Source: an uncultured Lachnospiraceae bacterium (GTDB lineage Bacteria; Bacillota; Clostridia; Lachnospirales; Lachnospiraceae). Taken from it: DNA of 64,000 nt. Each line of letters starts with the position of its first letter. Position 1 is the stretch's first letter. Below, in pieces: positions 36,293 to 45,531 of the stretch. A program made the position numbers and the translations under genes. Location of the stretch: NCBI GenBank assembly GCA_947172645.1, contig CAMWBY010000013.1:62001-126000 (forward strand), read 5' to 3'. The notes beneath the pieces were generated by a model that was not told the DNA's origin, did no database searches, and saw only the letters and a list, made by a program, of their open reading frames with translations.

Positions 36293-39200
36293 TGCGAGAC
36301 AGAGAAGAAATTAATCAGGATTTCCTTGATATGGTTATACCTTCTTGCGTAGGAGTTTTCCACACGGATTAACTGTAAGTCGTGTTCCGTGCAAATCTCG
36401 TTTTTCTTCCGGTCTCTTTCCTTAACTATCTCGTCGGCGAAATGCTCCTTGCCATCCAGTTCGATTGCAAGAACCGGCATTTCCCGTCCGCCCTGCTTCT
36501 CATACACCACGAAGTCAAACCGTCCGTTGTAAAATAAATCGTTATAGCTTTCGTTGTCCTGAAAAACATGGGAAATGGCCACTTCTTTATGTATTGCATA
36601 CCGGCTCTGGGTAAGCCATATATTTTCCAGGGCATGATTCAGGTTCTCCAGGAAAGCTTCTTCCGTAACGCTGCTGAAAGGCTTCACGCCAAGAGCCCTG
36701 GAAGCCGACTGTTTGGGCGTCACCGCCGTCGTCCCGTTGGACCATACATACTGTGCCAGTTCATATAAGTCATCGTCTCCTTCTTTTTGATGGAGCCGTT
36801 CCAGGTTCTTCTTACTGGACAATACTATCAGTTTATCCTTTGCCCGGGATGTGGCCACATTAATCAGCTCTTTGTTATTCTTCAGCCACTCGTAAGTCCC
36901 TGCCTGGGTCTGTTCCGTGATGGCGGTGGAAAAGAGTATGACGTCCTTTTCATCTCCCTGGAAGGCATGGACCGTGCCGCAAGTCACGTTGCTTACATTC
37001 GCCCGTGCAAGTTCCTCCTCAATCAGCTTCTTCTGGTTGACAAAAGGTGTGATGACGCCAATATTCCTGTCCCGGTTACGGGCGGCATACTGTGCAATCT
37101 CATAGGCCTCCGCAGGCGCCGTATTCTTATAGTCCGCAAAGGAATCTTTCATATCCATGTACACAAGCGGTTCCTCCTCGCCGCTTCTTGACAGGATATT
37201 CAGCCGGGAATGGTAATACTTCTGGTTGTTGAACCCGATAATGCTCTCGTGGCAGCGGTAATGGTTGTGCAGAAGCGTCTCGTCGCTGACCGCATCGCAG
37301 GCCAGATAAGTCTTGTAGACGGAGTTCTTCCGGTAGTCATATTCATCGGATACCATATAGCGTTTCTTAAGTTTCTCATTGGTAATCTCATCCAACAGGA
37401 TAACCGGGTTAAGCTGTTGGGGGTCGCCCACCAACATCAGGCTTTCACCCCGCACGATAGGCACAAGGGATACGGCGATATTGCACTGGCTCGCCTCGTC
37501 CATAATCACCATATCGAACATGGGCTCCGGCTCCCCCAGCCGATGGGCGGAAATACAGGTGGTGGCAATCACCGGGAATATTTTCTGCAGTTTTGTAATG
37601 TTCTCTTTCTGTCCCAGATATTTCGTGAAAGCTTCGACCTGCTTTTTCTCGTCTTCCATCTCCAGAATTTCTTTCAAATCCGCATTCTTCGGCGCGCCGA
37701 TTTTCTTAATATAACCCGCAGAAAGGTAATAAAGATAGCTCTTTAGCTCTTCCGTCTTATCATCCAGCAGCAAAAGAGCCTCCTGTTCCGAGACGTCCCC
37801 CGTAGACGCAATCTGCCTGTCAATCTGGTTTAACTGCCTGTTTCCCAAGTCTTCCTCAAAAGACATCCTCTGCAAAGAAGCGCCTTTTTCCTTCTCATAT
37901 TCAAGTAGCCTGTCAATCGTCTCCCGGCGTTCCTTCAAGTCCAGAAGTTCTTCATATCGCTTGAGAAGGTCGGACAAACGCCTGGCGCGTTTCTTTCTGT
38001 CATCCTTGTTCCTGTCCAGAGTACCCTCAAATACTTTTACATTCTGCACGCTGGCATACAGACGTTTCATCGTAAGAAGCGCCTCTCTTACTTTCGCCTG
38101 GTTACCTAAGCGCAGAATCGGAAAAGGAATCGTTTTACCCTGGAACTGCATGGACGAAAGTTTGTCATAGACGCCGTTAATCGGATGGTTATTGTAGGAC
38201 GCAAACAAAACCGTGCGCTCATTAAAGAAAGCCGTCACGATTGTGTTAATAATGGTATTCGTCTTGCCCGTCCCCGGCGGGCCCTGGATATAGGCCACCG
38301 GATATTTCATGGCATTGTGGATGGCCAGAAGCTGGTCCATATTGATTCTTTTGTCAATCAAGGCAATCGGATAAGCCGCCGTCCTCCTCGGACGCTCCAA
38401 CAAATCCCCGAAAAATGCTTTGATTGGCACAGGCACTTTATTCTTCTGGTACATCTTCATCAGCGCCTGGTATTCCTTATGCAAATCAAGGGCTATGTCC
38501 GCCTCCAACCCAATGATATAAGGCATATCGTCCACATTGCTGCCGCCCCGTTGCATCCGCCGCATGATGCAGTCTTTGATTTTTTCCTGGTTCCCCTCGA
38601 AATCAGACAGAAGCTCATATTCTTCCCCGTCCAGGAAACGGCGCACACTCTGTTTCGTCCCATCTATCGTAAATTCTGTGCAGACCGTAACCTCTTCATC
38701 CGGTTTCAGGGCACGCTGTTTCACATCCAGATTCAGCTTCCGGTACGCCAGGACATAGAGTCCCTTTGCCATATGAACGCTAAGCACATTCATGGCAAGC
38801 TGCCGAATCTGCAATCCACCGTCTTTTCGCCCATCCGACTCCGTATGGTACTGGAAGTTCTTCACAATCTCCCGGAACTGCTCCGGGCTTAACTGGTACA
38901 GTTCTCCTCTGATATTATCCTGGTCCAGGTATCGCACCAAGCTGAAATCCGATCTGTATGGAACGCAGTCCAGGCGGTTGCACATTTCCAGGTAATTTAA
39001 TATTTTCAGGTTCGCCACGTTATCGAAAAGCGTCCGGTATTTGTGCGGATTCAGGTAAATATCCCTGGCCAGTTCTTCATTGACAGGCTGATAAGAACCT
39101 TCAATAATACGGGAAGACTGAATCGAATCAATCCTGATTCTGTCATAGGACTCCACAGTATACTGTCCAAGATGCAGCCCATCCACCGCAAGCGTGCGGT

Positions 39201-39327
39201 TTCGCGCATCTAAATCCCGAATGCCTATCCAGTATTTTGTGTTGCGTTCTTCCCTGTTATGGTACTCTATACTCAGCCATTTGCCCTCATGGATGGCGCG
39301 GAATATATCCCGCAATACCATGTTCAT
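36289..39327 (-). CDS. WYL-domain SF1 helicase with C-terminal PD-(D/E)XK nuclease-like domain
   Basis: About 1012 residues. Residues 5-70 look like a WYL domain (IHEGKWLSIEYHNREER, YWIGIRDLDARNRTLAVDG). An SF1/UPF1-type helicase follows: Walker A GPPGTGKT near 347, DEASQ (motif II) near 606, VGDPQQLNPV (motif III), and TVHAFQGDEKDV plus NVATSRAKDKLIVL (motifs V and VI), with an inserted coiled coil at about 425-490. The last ~60 residues resemble the DUF2726 nuclease-like domain (AIELDGKEHFADEIVKERDR, with E, D and a following K). The start at 39327 makes an ATGA overlap with the glycosylase stop; a GTG 8 codons upstream is less well placed. Probably a DNA-processing or defence protein; not matched to a named system. 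Confidence 0.85.
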   Translation of the reverse strand: MNMVLRDIFRAIHEGKWLSIEYHNREERNTKYWIGIRDLDARNRTLAVDGLHLGQYTVESYDRIRIDSIQSSRIIEGSYQPVNEELARDIYLNPHKYRTLFDNVANLKILNYLEMCNRLDCVPYRSDFSLVRYLDQDNIRGELYQLSPEQFREIVKNFQYHTESDGRKDGGLQIRQLAMNVLSVHMAKGLYVLAYRKLNLDVKQRALKPDEEVTVCTEFTIDGTKQSVRRFLDGEEYELLSDFEGNQEKIKDCIMRRMQRGGSNVDDMPYIIGLEADIALDLHKEYQALMKMYQKNKVPVPIKAFFGDLLERPRRTAAYPIALIDKRINMDQLLAIHNAMKYPVAYIQGPPGTGKTNTIINTIVTAFFNERTVLFASYNNHPINGVYDKLSSMQFQGKTIPFPILRLGNQAKVREALLTMKRLYASVQNVKVFEGTLDRNKDDRKKRARRLSDLLKRYEELLDLKERRETIDRLLEYEKEKGASLQRMSFEEDLGNRQLNQIDRQIASTGDVSEQEALLLLDDKTEELKSYLYYLSAGYIKKIGAPKNADLKEILEMEDEKKQVEAFTKYLGQKENITKLQKIFPVIATTCISAHRLGEPEPMFDMVIMDEASQCNIAVSLVPIVRGESLMLVGDPQQLNPVILLDEITNEKLKKRYMVSDEYDYRKNSVYKTYLACDAVSDETLLHNHYRCHESIIGFNNQKYYHSRLNILSRSGEEEPLVYMDMKDSFADYKNTAPAEAYEIAQYAARNRDRNIGVITPFVNQKKLIEEELARANVSNVTCGTVHAFQGDEKDVILFSTAITEQTQAGTYEWLKNNKELINVATSRAKDKLIVLSSKKNLERLHQKEGDDDLYELAQYVWSNGTTAVTPKQSASRALGVKPFSSVTEEAFLENLNHALENIWLTQSRYAIHKEVAISHVFQDNESYNDLFYNGRFDFVVYEKQGGREMPVLAIELDGKEHFADEIVKERDRKKNEICTEHDLQLIRVENSYARRYNHIKEILINFFSVSH

Positions 39328-39806
39328 AGCCATTTCCCTATGACCTGCCACGCCTCTGTCAGTTTCTCCAAAGAATAACCCGCGTTGGCCGGACTGGTGG
39401 ACGGCAGCAGGTAAGCCTCACGCCCGTTTACCGGCAAAATATATTTCTTATATAGCTGATGTGACTTGGAACCGTTCGTGTAAACCGCCTGGATATCCGC
39501 CTGCGAGAGAATCTTTGATAAATCGTTGGGTACGACATTACGGATACTGGCATCGGACGAACCCGTAATCTCGCAGCTTGCAATCACATCCCACAGGGCG
39601 ATATGATGGGTCAGCAGCATATTTCGCTTCTGCTCGATGCTCTCGGGCACCACACAGTCTAAAACCTGCGCCATCACGCGCCAGAAGCGGTTCTGCTTGT
39701 GTCCATAGAAAAACTGTTGTTCACGCGATTTCACAGAAGGGAAGCTCCCCAAAATCAAAACTCTGGATTTACTGTCATAGACGGGCGGAATCGTATGGTT
39801 CGGCAT
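39324..39806 (-). CDS. DNA-deoxyinosine glycosylase (UDG superfamily)
   Basis: 160 residues. VLILGSFPSVKSREQQFFYG (motif 1 with GSFPS) and the C-terminal LLPSTSPANAGYS (motif 2) match the hypoxanthine/mismatch-specific branch of the uracil-DNA glycosylase superfamily. It removes deaminated bases (hypoxanthine or uracil), giving abasic sites for base excision repair. The family is usually stand-alone. Here its stop overlaps the helicase-nuclease start by 4 bp, which implies translational coupling and a joint function. Confidence 0.88.
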   Translation of the reverse strand: MPNHTIPPVYDSKSRVLILGSFPSVKSREQQFFYGHKQNRFWRVMAQVLDCVVPESIEQKRNMLLTHHIALWDVIASCEITGSSDASIRNVVPNDLSKILSQADIQAVYTNGSKSHQLYKKYILPVNGREAYLLPSTSPANAGYSLEKLTEAWQVIGKWL

Positions 39807-39913
39807 GGTATATTCTTCTTTCTCTATTCACTAATTTGTATCTGAGTTAATTCCTATTTGCTGTACTTCCTTTTCTATCATAAAAGGTTTATCCGCCATA
39901 GGCAAGAAGAATC

Positions 39914-40996
39914 TTATCGGTTCGGGCTGCCTACCATATCCTCCCATCTGCTATCCCCTTTCAGGAAGCCCAAAACCTCCTCATCCCGGAATGCATTCAA
40001 TATGTCTTCCCGGAGTTGTTCCCTAAATTCTTCCCGCATTTTCTTGAAATCCATATGTCCATAAAGCGGCGATTTGTTGAAGGAATCGATTTCGCTAAGG
40101 CTTGCCAACATCTTTTGCATCGTGGAAATCGTCGTCTCCACATCCTTCTGCGCAACCGCTAACTCATGCCTGGGTAAAACTTCGTAATACTCGCCCATCC
40201 CGAAAATATCCGCAAGTTTGCTCCGCTTCTCGGTTAACATTTGCACTTTGTCCATATCTTTGTCCTGCAATGCCATCCTGTAGATACTATGGAAGAGTAA
40301 ATTTACCGTCTGGAACATGGAAAACAGAAGTTCTTCATAAATCTTATAAGCCTCATCCCGCCTGCCTGTCTTACAGCACAGGACAGCCTGTTTTCTCTTC
40401 CGCTCCGGGTTCTGCCCTGAGAAAAAAGCCAGGCACTCTTCGGCCTTATCGTACTCCCCCTTGTCTAAATAAGAGTCAAAGAGGCAAGACGCTGCTATCG
40501 TGCGCACCTGCTCGTCGCTGCTCTCCAATGCCCTGGCAAACCACTGGTGAATCAATTCTTCATACCCTCTATCATCACTGTCACGGATATCCGGATTCCT
40601 ATCACCCTCACCGCCAGACCCATGTTTTTTCCACTCCGCATGGAGCATCACGGCCACTTCAAGAATCAAAAGCTCGCAGTCAGGGTACTGCTCCAATTTC
40701 TTTTTCGCCCACCGGAAAGCCTCCTCGAAAGGCTTTTCCCGCAACAGGGTATTCATCTGATATATAATGTCTGTTATTTCTTCCCGGGTCAGCTCTTCAC
40801 GAAAAGACAGCAGCGTATCCAGGGAAATGCCAAGAAGTCTGGAAATAGGCGCAAGCAGCATAATATCGGGAAGCGAATTACCATTCTCCCACTTATTGAC
40901 CGCCGGAGCCGTCACCCCGAGCCGGTTCGCCATTTCTTCCTGAGTTAAATTTTTCATTTTACGGTACTTTCTGATAACTTGTCCGATTGGCATCAT
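39914..40996 (-). CDS. XRE-family regulator with helical (TPR-like) C-terminal domain
   Basis: 360 residues. Residues 5-62 are a Cro/CI helix-turn-helix (VIRKYRKMKNLTQEEMANRL and VTAPAVNKWENGNSLPDIML). The remaining ~290 are alpha-helical with repeated pairs such as LLREKPFEEAFRWAKKKLEQ and GEYDKAEECLAFF, suggestive of tetratricopeptide repeats. Such proteins often respond to a peptide or partner. AGGGAGAG lies before ATGs at 40996 and 40993. It sits upstream of the glycosylase-helicase pair in the same direction, 107 bp away, so it could regulate it. Confidence 0.85.
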   Translation of the reverse strand: MMPIGQVIRKYRKMKNLTQEEMANRLGVTAPAVNKWENGNSLPDIMLLAPISRLLGISLDTLLSFREELTREEITDIIYQMNTLLREKPFEEAFRWAKKKLEQYPDCELLILEVAVMLHAEWKKHGSGGEGDRNPDIRDSDDRGYEELIHQWFARALESSDEQVRTIAASCLFDSYLDKGEYDKAEECLAFFSGQNPERKRKQAVLCCKTGRRDEAYKIYEELLFSMFQTVNLLFHSIYRMALQDKDMDKVQMLTEKRSKLADIFGMGEYYEVLPRHELAVAQKDVETTISTMQKMLASLSEIDSFNKSPLYGHMDFKKMREEFREQLREDILNAFRDEEVLGFLKGDSRWEDMVGSPNR

Positions 40997-41483
40997 ATAA
41001 CTCTCCCTCTACGGATATTCTTTATCCCGACTCTCTACACACATCGCAATCTTGCCCTCGATACTGCTTCAATCGATAGTCTCAGCATAACAGGTAAAGA
41101 AACAATCCACAACTGAGCAAGAGTTAATCAATAAGGATTTTTCTTAACCAACGTTCATATTCATTTGCCTTGACCCTCGCGGCAGTCGCCAAATACCTGC
41201 CAGCGGTCGCCTGGCTCGTTGCTCGCGAGAATAAAATGTTGATTCCTAAATCTTGAATTGGATGTCCGGCGGCTACTTGTCAAGGACGTATTCATCATTT
41301 TTATCGACTAAGTAAATCGCCTTATCAATCTTCTTTTGCAAACAGGGCGTTCATTGCCCTGCAGTGTTAGTCTGAATGTTGTCGCCCATTGTTCTTCCTT
41401 AATAGCAAAAATAGAGCATACAGATTTCAGTTCCTATATGCTCTAACACTGTTACTATATTTGATTTTGATTGATATGATTGA
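40997..41483 (-). other. Intergenic region with decayed coding fragments
   Basis: On the minus strand an ATG at 41389 with AAGGAAG upstream opens a frame reading MGDNIQTNTAGQ, a TGA at 41351-41353, then in frame TPCLQKKIDKAIYLVDKNDE to a TAG at 41273. Further left (about 41240-41146) another frame reads FYSREQRARRPLAGIWRL, which resembles IYPHEQRVKWLFAYIRRL from the minus strand at 58711-58860. These look like remnants of an unrecognised gene. No intact gene seen. Confidence 0.3.
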
Positions 41484-42371
41484 TTACGCCAACTGCATAA
41501 CCTCTGTTTCAAGTTCCCTTAATTCGTCTAATGATAATGAAGGAACACATAGAGCAATTTCATCAAGTGATAACTTTTCCATTTTTATCATTCTTCTCGC
41601 CGTTTCCCTTGCGTTTTCCTGCACCGCTTCATGCCGTTCACTTCTTATAAACGACTTCATTATCTGTTCTTCATCAAACAAACTCATCATAATCGTCACA
41701 ACCTCCTTCTCTCTTTCAAGCAAATATTCTCTTAAGACATTCCTGTCCTTACATATGCGAATCGTTTCTGTAACTGCCTTTCTGGTCATTCCATGCTGTT
41801 TTGTCTGCTCGTTAAAAACTTTGCAGAAAACAATGTACTGATTGATGATGTCATCTGTATCGCTTTCATAGAGGACCTTCGCTTTTACCTCAATATCTAT
41901 ATCCGCGCCCTCGAAAAATTCTTTGGACAAAGATATTTTATCGGGTTTCCTCCCTTTGTTTCCCGTAAAAATCACATAAAGTTCAGGCTTTGGCATTTTT
42001 ACTTTCCTGCTTTTGTAATAGTCTTGGCAGGTACGCTGAAAATATTCGTGGTAGCTTTGCGCCAGGTACAGCAAAACTCTTACTAAAATATTCACTGTCC
42101 ATGTAGATTGTGCCTCCACAAGTATCATCAGCTTATTATTCGCAATAAAGCCTAAATCATTATACAGATTATCAGTCAACACATTTGTAATCGTCACATC
42201 CGTAAGGGAATCCTCTGTCGCTGCCTCGTCCTCTGGGTGGAGCGTTTTATACAGCTTCAGCAGATAACTCTTGTTTTGAAAAAGGTCAAGGAATACGCTG
42301 TTTTTTGCGGTACGCTTTGCTTTTGCCTCCTCTATCTGTTTTGTATCAGAGAACTGCGGTTCTCGCTGCAC
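41484..42371 (-). CDS. Rpn family recombination-promoting nuclease / PD-(D/E)XK transposase-like protein
   Basis: About 295 residues. The N-terminal FLDLFQNKSYLLKLYKTLHP, then LYNDLGFIANNKLMILVEAQ with the D...ExQ active-site pattern, and LVRVLLYLAQSYHEYF are hallmarks of the PDDEXK_2/Rpn family. Rpn proteins (RpnA in E. coli) are DNA endonucleases that promote RecA-independent recombination and have been linked to defence. The C-terminus is helical (SFIRSERHEAVQENARETAR). The start was placed at a GTG at 42371 because GAGG lies 8 nt upstream; a GTG at 42380 has no site. The gene is flanked by decayed sequences on both sides, as is common for this mobile-like family. Confidence 0.85.
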   Translation of the reverse strand: MQREPQFSDTKQIEEAKAKRTAKNSVFLDLFQNKSYLLKLYKTLHPEDEAATEDSLTDVTITNVLTDNLYNDLGFIANNKLMILVEAQSTWTVNILVRVLLYLAQSYHEYFQRTCQDYYKSRKVKMPKPELYVIFTGNKGRKPDKISLSKEFFEGADIDIEVKAKVLYESDTDDIINQYIVFCKVFNEQTKQHGMTRKAVTETIRICKDRNVLREYLLEREKEVVTIMMSLFDEEQIMKSFIRSERHEAVQENARETARRMIKMEKLSLDEIALCVPSLSLDELRELETEVMQLA

Positions 42372-42468
42372 ACTTAACACCTCGATTTCTAAAATTCCAT
42401 GCTTAGGGAACCACTAATGTTCCATAAGATGTGACACAAGATACGATATATCCTACTCATATTACACT

Positions 42469-42610
42469 TTAATTATATAAAAAAACGCCTGTCTTTACAA
42501 TAAAATCCACATTAAATTTCTCCCTCCGCTTCTTTTTGTTGTAGCCGATTACCTCAATATACGCTAATTCTGTGGCAATCTTGGTCTGCTCCTTACCGAT
42601 ACTATCCTTT
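42469..42610 (-). pseudogene. Possible remnant of an IS3-like transposase C-terminus
   Basis: The minus strand is open for about 46 codons without a start: DSIGKEQTKIATELAYIEVI, then GYNKKKRREKFNVDF, ending in TAA at 42469. The pattern YIE(V)..YNxKxRR resembles the C-terminal end of IS3-family transposases (FEYIEVFYNRxRRHSxLGY), with the catalytic part missing. The rest of 42372-42752 is AT-rich without a recognisable gene. Confidence 0.4.
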
Positions 42611-42752
42611 TATATATTGCTTCTATATATTATTACTCCGGCGACGGAATAGACTTTGCATATTAATTATGATATGCTTACAATGATGCATGAAGCATAA
42701 TGCCGCACTTGCCTTGCTGCTCACTAAAACCGCTTCACAATGGAGAAAAAAT

Positions 42753-43520
42753 ATGGTCTATGAAATGACATCCCCGTCAGCCGCTGCGACTCTCTTTGAC
42801 GGATGGGAAGAAACACTGATTTGGTCCTGCCTACAGGGCATAATGGGAAAAATATACACAACAGATTTCAGTCATCCTGTATCCGCCATGGCTGTCCTCG
42901 GAGATTTTACCTTTTTAGCAGGCGTAGCCGACACGGAACTGGCCGCCTACAAACCAGACGGGTGCACGCAGGATTTTATGATTATGATACCTCAAAATGA
43001 AGCATGGGAACGCACAGTTATGGAATACTACGGCTCTAAGGCCCGGACTGTCCAACGTTACGCCATCAGAAAAGAACCTGACGTTTTTTGCCGTGAGCAT
43101 TTGGAAAACATCGTCGCTTCATTGCCGGAAGACTATCAAATATGCCTCATCGACGAAAGGCTCTACCACCTGTGTCAGGAAAATACCTGGAGCGCAGACC
43201 TTGTATCCCAGTACAAGGATTACGCACAGTACAGTAAGCTTGGCCTTGGCGTCGCAATATGCAAAGACGGGGCAATCGTGTCGGGAGCGTCCTCCTATGC
43301 AAGCTATCAGGGCGGAATTGAAATCGAGATTGACACGATGGAAGATTACAGACGGCAGGGCCTGGCCAGCGTATGCGGCGCCAAGCTGATTCTGGAATGC
43401 CTGAAAAGAGACTTATACCCCAGTTGGGACGCGCAGAACCGATGGTCTGTGGCCCTGGCCGAAAAACTGGGGTATCATTACAGCCATACATATACGGCAA
43501 TCGAAATTACAGGATACTGA
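42753..43520 (+). CDS. GNAT family N-acetyltransferase
   Basis: 255 residues matching the GNAT_acetyltran type: LFDGWEETLIWSCLQGIMGK at the N-terminus, and in the C-terminal half YSKLGLGVAICKDGAIVSGA, then EIEIDTMEDYRRQGLASVCG, where RRQGLAS is the acetyl-CoA pyrophosphate-binding loop (Q/RxxGxG/A). Acetylates an unknown small substrate. The start at 42753 has GGAG 7 nt upstream. It stands alone, convergent with the CotH gene, which ends 67 bp away. Confidence 0.88.
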   Translation: MVYEMTSPSAAATLFDGWEETLIWSCLQGIMGKIYTTDFSHPVSAMAVLGDFTFLAGVADTELAAYKPDGCTQDFMIMIPQNEAWERTVMEYYGSKARTVQRYAIRKEPDVFCREHLENIVASLPEDYQICLIDERLYHLCQENTWSADLVSQYKDYAQYSKLGLGVAICKDGAIVSGASSYASYQGGIEIEIDTMEDYRRQGLASVCGAKLILECLKRDLYPSWDAQNRWSVALAEKLGYHYSHTYTAIEITGY

Positions 43521-43587
43521 TGCCCTCATCAGCAAACATGAAGTTTTGCTGTACGAACAAACGGTACTCCATAATGAATCATACTGC

Positions 43588-45531
43588 TTATTCCGCCTTC
43601 TCAAAAACAGCTTTTACCCATACGCCGCCTCCCTTGACAGGCACTGCCACAGTCTCATTGTCCACCGTCCATTCGTCCGGCGAGACGTCGCTCTCCCATC
43701 CGACGAAACGGTATCCTTCGTTGGCCGTCGCCGTCAGGGCTACAGGATAATCGGTAAAATATTCACCTCTCCATCTGCCGTTTTCATCGAAGGCAGGCTC
43801 GATTGTGTTGAGCACAACACTGCCCGCCGCCGCGTCGCTGACTTCCACCGTAACAGACGCCAACGTGCCTGTCAGCCCAAGGCCGTCTTTCACATACTGC
43901 ACAATATAGGACCTGCGCCCATCCAAAAAGCTCTGTATATCCGCCATAGCGTCCAGGAATAAGTCAATGTCTTCCGCTCCAAAAAAGCGTTTCAAATGCA
44001 CACCCATAGGCTCAGACATAAAATCAATGTACTCCGAGACGACGGCATCCACATGCCCTCTCTCAAAAGCGGTATTGGCCAAATCCATAAAAGTGGTGGC
44101 AAACTGCCTTTGAAACGCCTCATTCTGACATAAATTACGGAACATCGCGCTTCGTTCCATGGTATTCGCCATGGTATCCATCTGTGTAATGTCCGACGAC
44201 AGCGCGAGGCCGTCCACGTCAAAAAGAAGCCACCGCCACCTGCCATCCTCATACTCTCCGTCACTGACCTCCCGCGTCCTCCACAACGCTTCGTTGTTCA
44301 CAGGCCAGTCGCTGTAACGGCCGATATAGATTTCTGCGGCGTAATAATCAATATAACTCTGCATATCAATCAATTCGCAGACATAGGCATAGTTCTCAGG
44401 AAGGGATAAATCCGTATTTTCCATATACGTCATCATGTCCGTATACAGCGAAATGTCTTCCTCCAGTCCTTCCGCAATCGCGCCATGCTTGATAATCACA
44501 GCGTCTTTCTTGTCTATTCCATAGTGTTCCTTCAGGTACACATCGTTATATTTCTCCGTAAGCCAGTAGACGCCCCAGTATTCCCCATCTAAGAACATGA
44601 CATAAGGTTCATAGTGCATCGCCGCGAAGCTTCTGTCAGCCACAAGCCCCGACACAATCGCATCCTGCGATTTCGTCAGTGTATCGTCACCGCCCGCAAA
44701 CAGCGTGACCGTGTCCGCCATATATCCGGTGCCAAACAAATCCACATAAAACCTGCCCATGTTGTCGTATTCATCCCTGGAATACAAGTTCATGCTTTTG
44801 GGCGTCTTTAACCGGTTCATCCCGCCCTGGATGCGTATGCCGCAGTCCTGGTTTAACAGCATATCCCCGTCCCGGTCAAATATCTGTATCGTGGCAGGCC
44901 GTTCCCAGTCAATTCCGCTCTGGGCATAGTTGGTATTCCACAGATGCCCCATCGCATATTTTGCACCCTCGTATTCGTCAAAAATGCGTCCAAGCACATA
45001 TATCCCTGTGTCATAGTCAAACAGGTTGTCCGGGTCCGTCACAATAGACATAATATTCATCCCGTCGTAACCTGCCTTACTATCATACCCTACGAAATAG
45101 CTCTCCGTCTCCACAACGCCAAAATTCCCATCCGTATCGCGGTAAGCCGCCCTGACTACCGTGCATTTGTCGATGGGATAATCCGGAAGCACATATTCCG
45201 GCTCATAGTTATAAGTCTCAATGCCGTCCGACACAAATTCGACAGAAACATCCGTGCGCATACAATGCACATTGTCATGCTGTGTGGCATCATCAATCAG
45301 GATAGGTTCCGTGTACTTTGTACCATGTTCTACAGGGTCGGTGCCGTCCAGTGTATAATAAATCTCTGTCCCTGCCGGCGCAGAAAGCACAAGCTCAAAG
45401 GGTTCATCGTAAAAGCCTGATGCTTTGGAAAAATCCAGTTCCTTCGTCTCATCATCTTTCCAAAAAAGAAGCAGACACAGGCACCCACATATTGCCGCCA
45501 GACATGCTAAAACACTTCTCCTGCCCATCAT
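43588..45531 (-). CDS. CotH kinase family protein, exported
   Basis: About 647 residues. An N-terminal membrane anchor or signal (residues about 4-24) precedes a chitobiase/beta-hexosaminidase C-terminal-like domain (YDEPFELVLSAPAGTEIYYT, then LDGTDP). The CotH domain (about 150-530) has CGIRIQGGMNRLKTPKSMNL, EPYVMFLDGEYWGVYWLTEKY and WLLFDVDG, the ATP- and metal-binding parts of this secreted protein kinase-like fold. The C-terminus has a bacterial repeat-like domain (NEGYRFVGWESD). CotH phosphorylates spore coat proteins in Bacillus. The start at 45531 makes an ATGA overlap with the DUF4956 stop. The cluster order VTC, DUF4956, CotH is common in Firmicutes. Confidence 0.88.
   Translation of the reverse strand: MMGRRSVLACLAAICGCLCLLLFWKDDETKELDFSKASGFYDEPFELVLSAPAGTEIYYTLDGTDPVEHGTKYTEPILIDDATQHDNVHCMRTDVSVEFVSDGIETYNYEPEYVLPDYPIDKCTVVRAAYRDTDGNFGVVETESYFVGYDSKAGYDGMNIMSIVTDPDNLFDYDTGIYVLGRIFDEYEGAKYAMGHLWNTNYAQSGIDWERPATIQIFDRDGDMLLNQDCGIRIQGGMNRLKTPKSMNLYSRDEYDNMGRFYVDLFGTGYMADTVTLFAGGDDTLTKSQDAIVSGLVADRSFAAMHYEPYVMFLDGEYWGVYWLTEKYNDVYLKEHYGIDKKDAVIIKHGAIAEGLEEDISLYTDMMTYMENTDLSLPENYAYVCELIDMQSYIDYYAAEIYIGRYSDWPVNNEALWRTREVSDGEYEDGRWRWLLFDVDGLALSSDITQMDTMANTMERSAMFRNLCQNEAFQRQFATTFMDLANTAFERGHVDAVVSEYIDFMSEPMGVHLKRFFGAEDIDLFLDAMADIQSFLDGRRSYIVQYVKDGLGLTGTLASVTVEVSDAAAGSVVLNTIEPAFDENGRWRGEYFTDYPVALTATANEGYRFVGWESDVSPDEWTVDNETVAVPVKGGGVWVKAVFEKAE

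Noticed and set aside
41351..41353. In-frame TGA within a 38-codon frame, read as possible selenocysteine
   Set aside because: No SECIS-like hairpin or selenoprotein family match; surrounding fragments look decayed.
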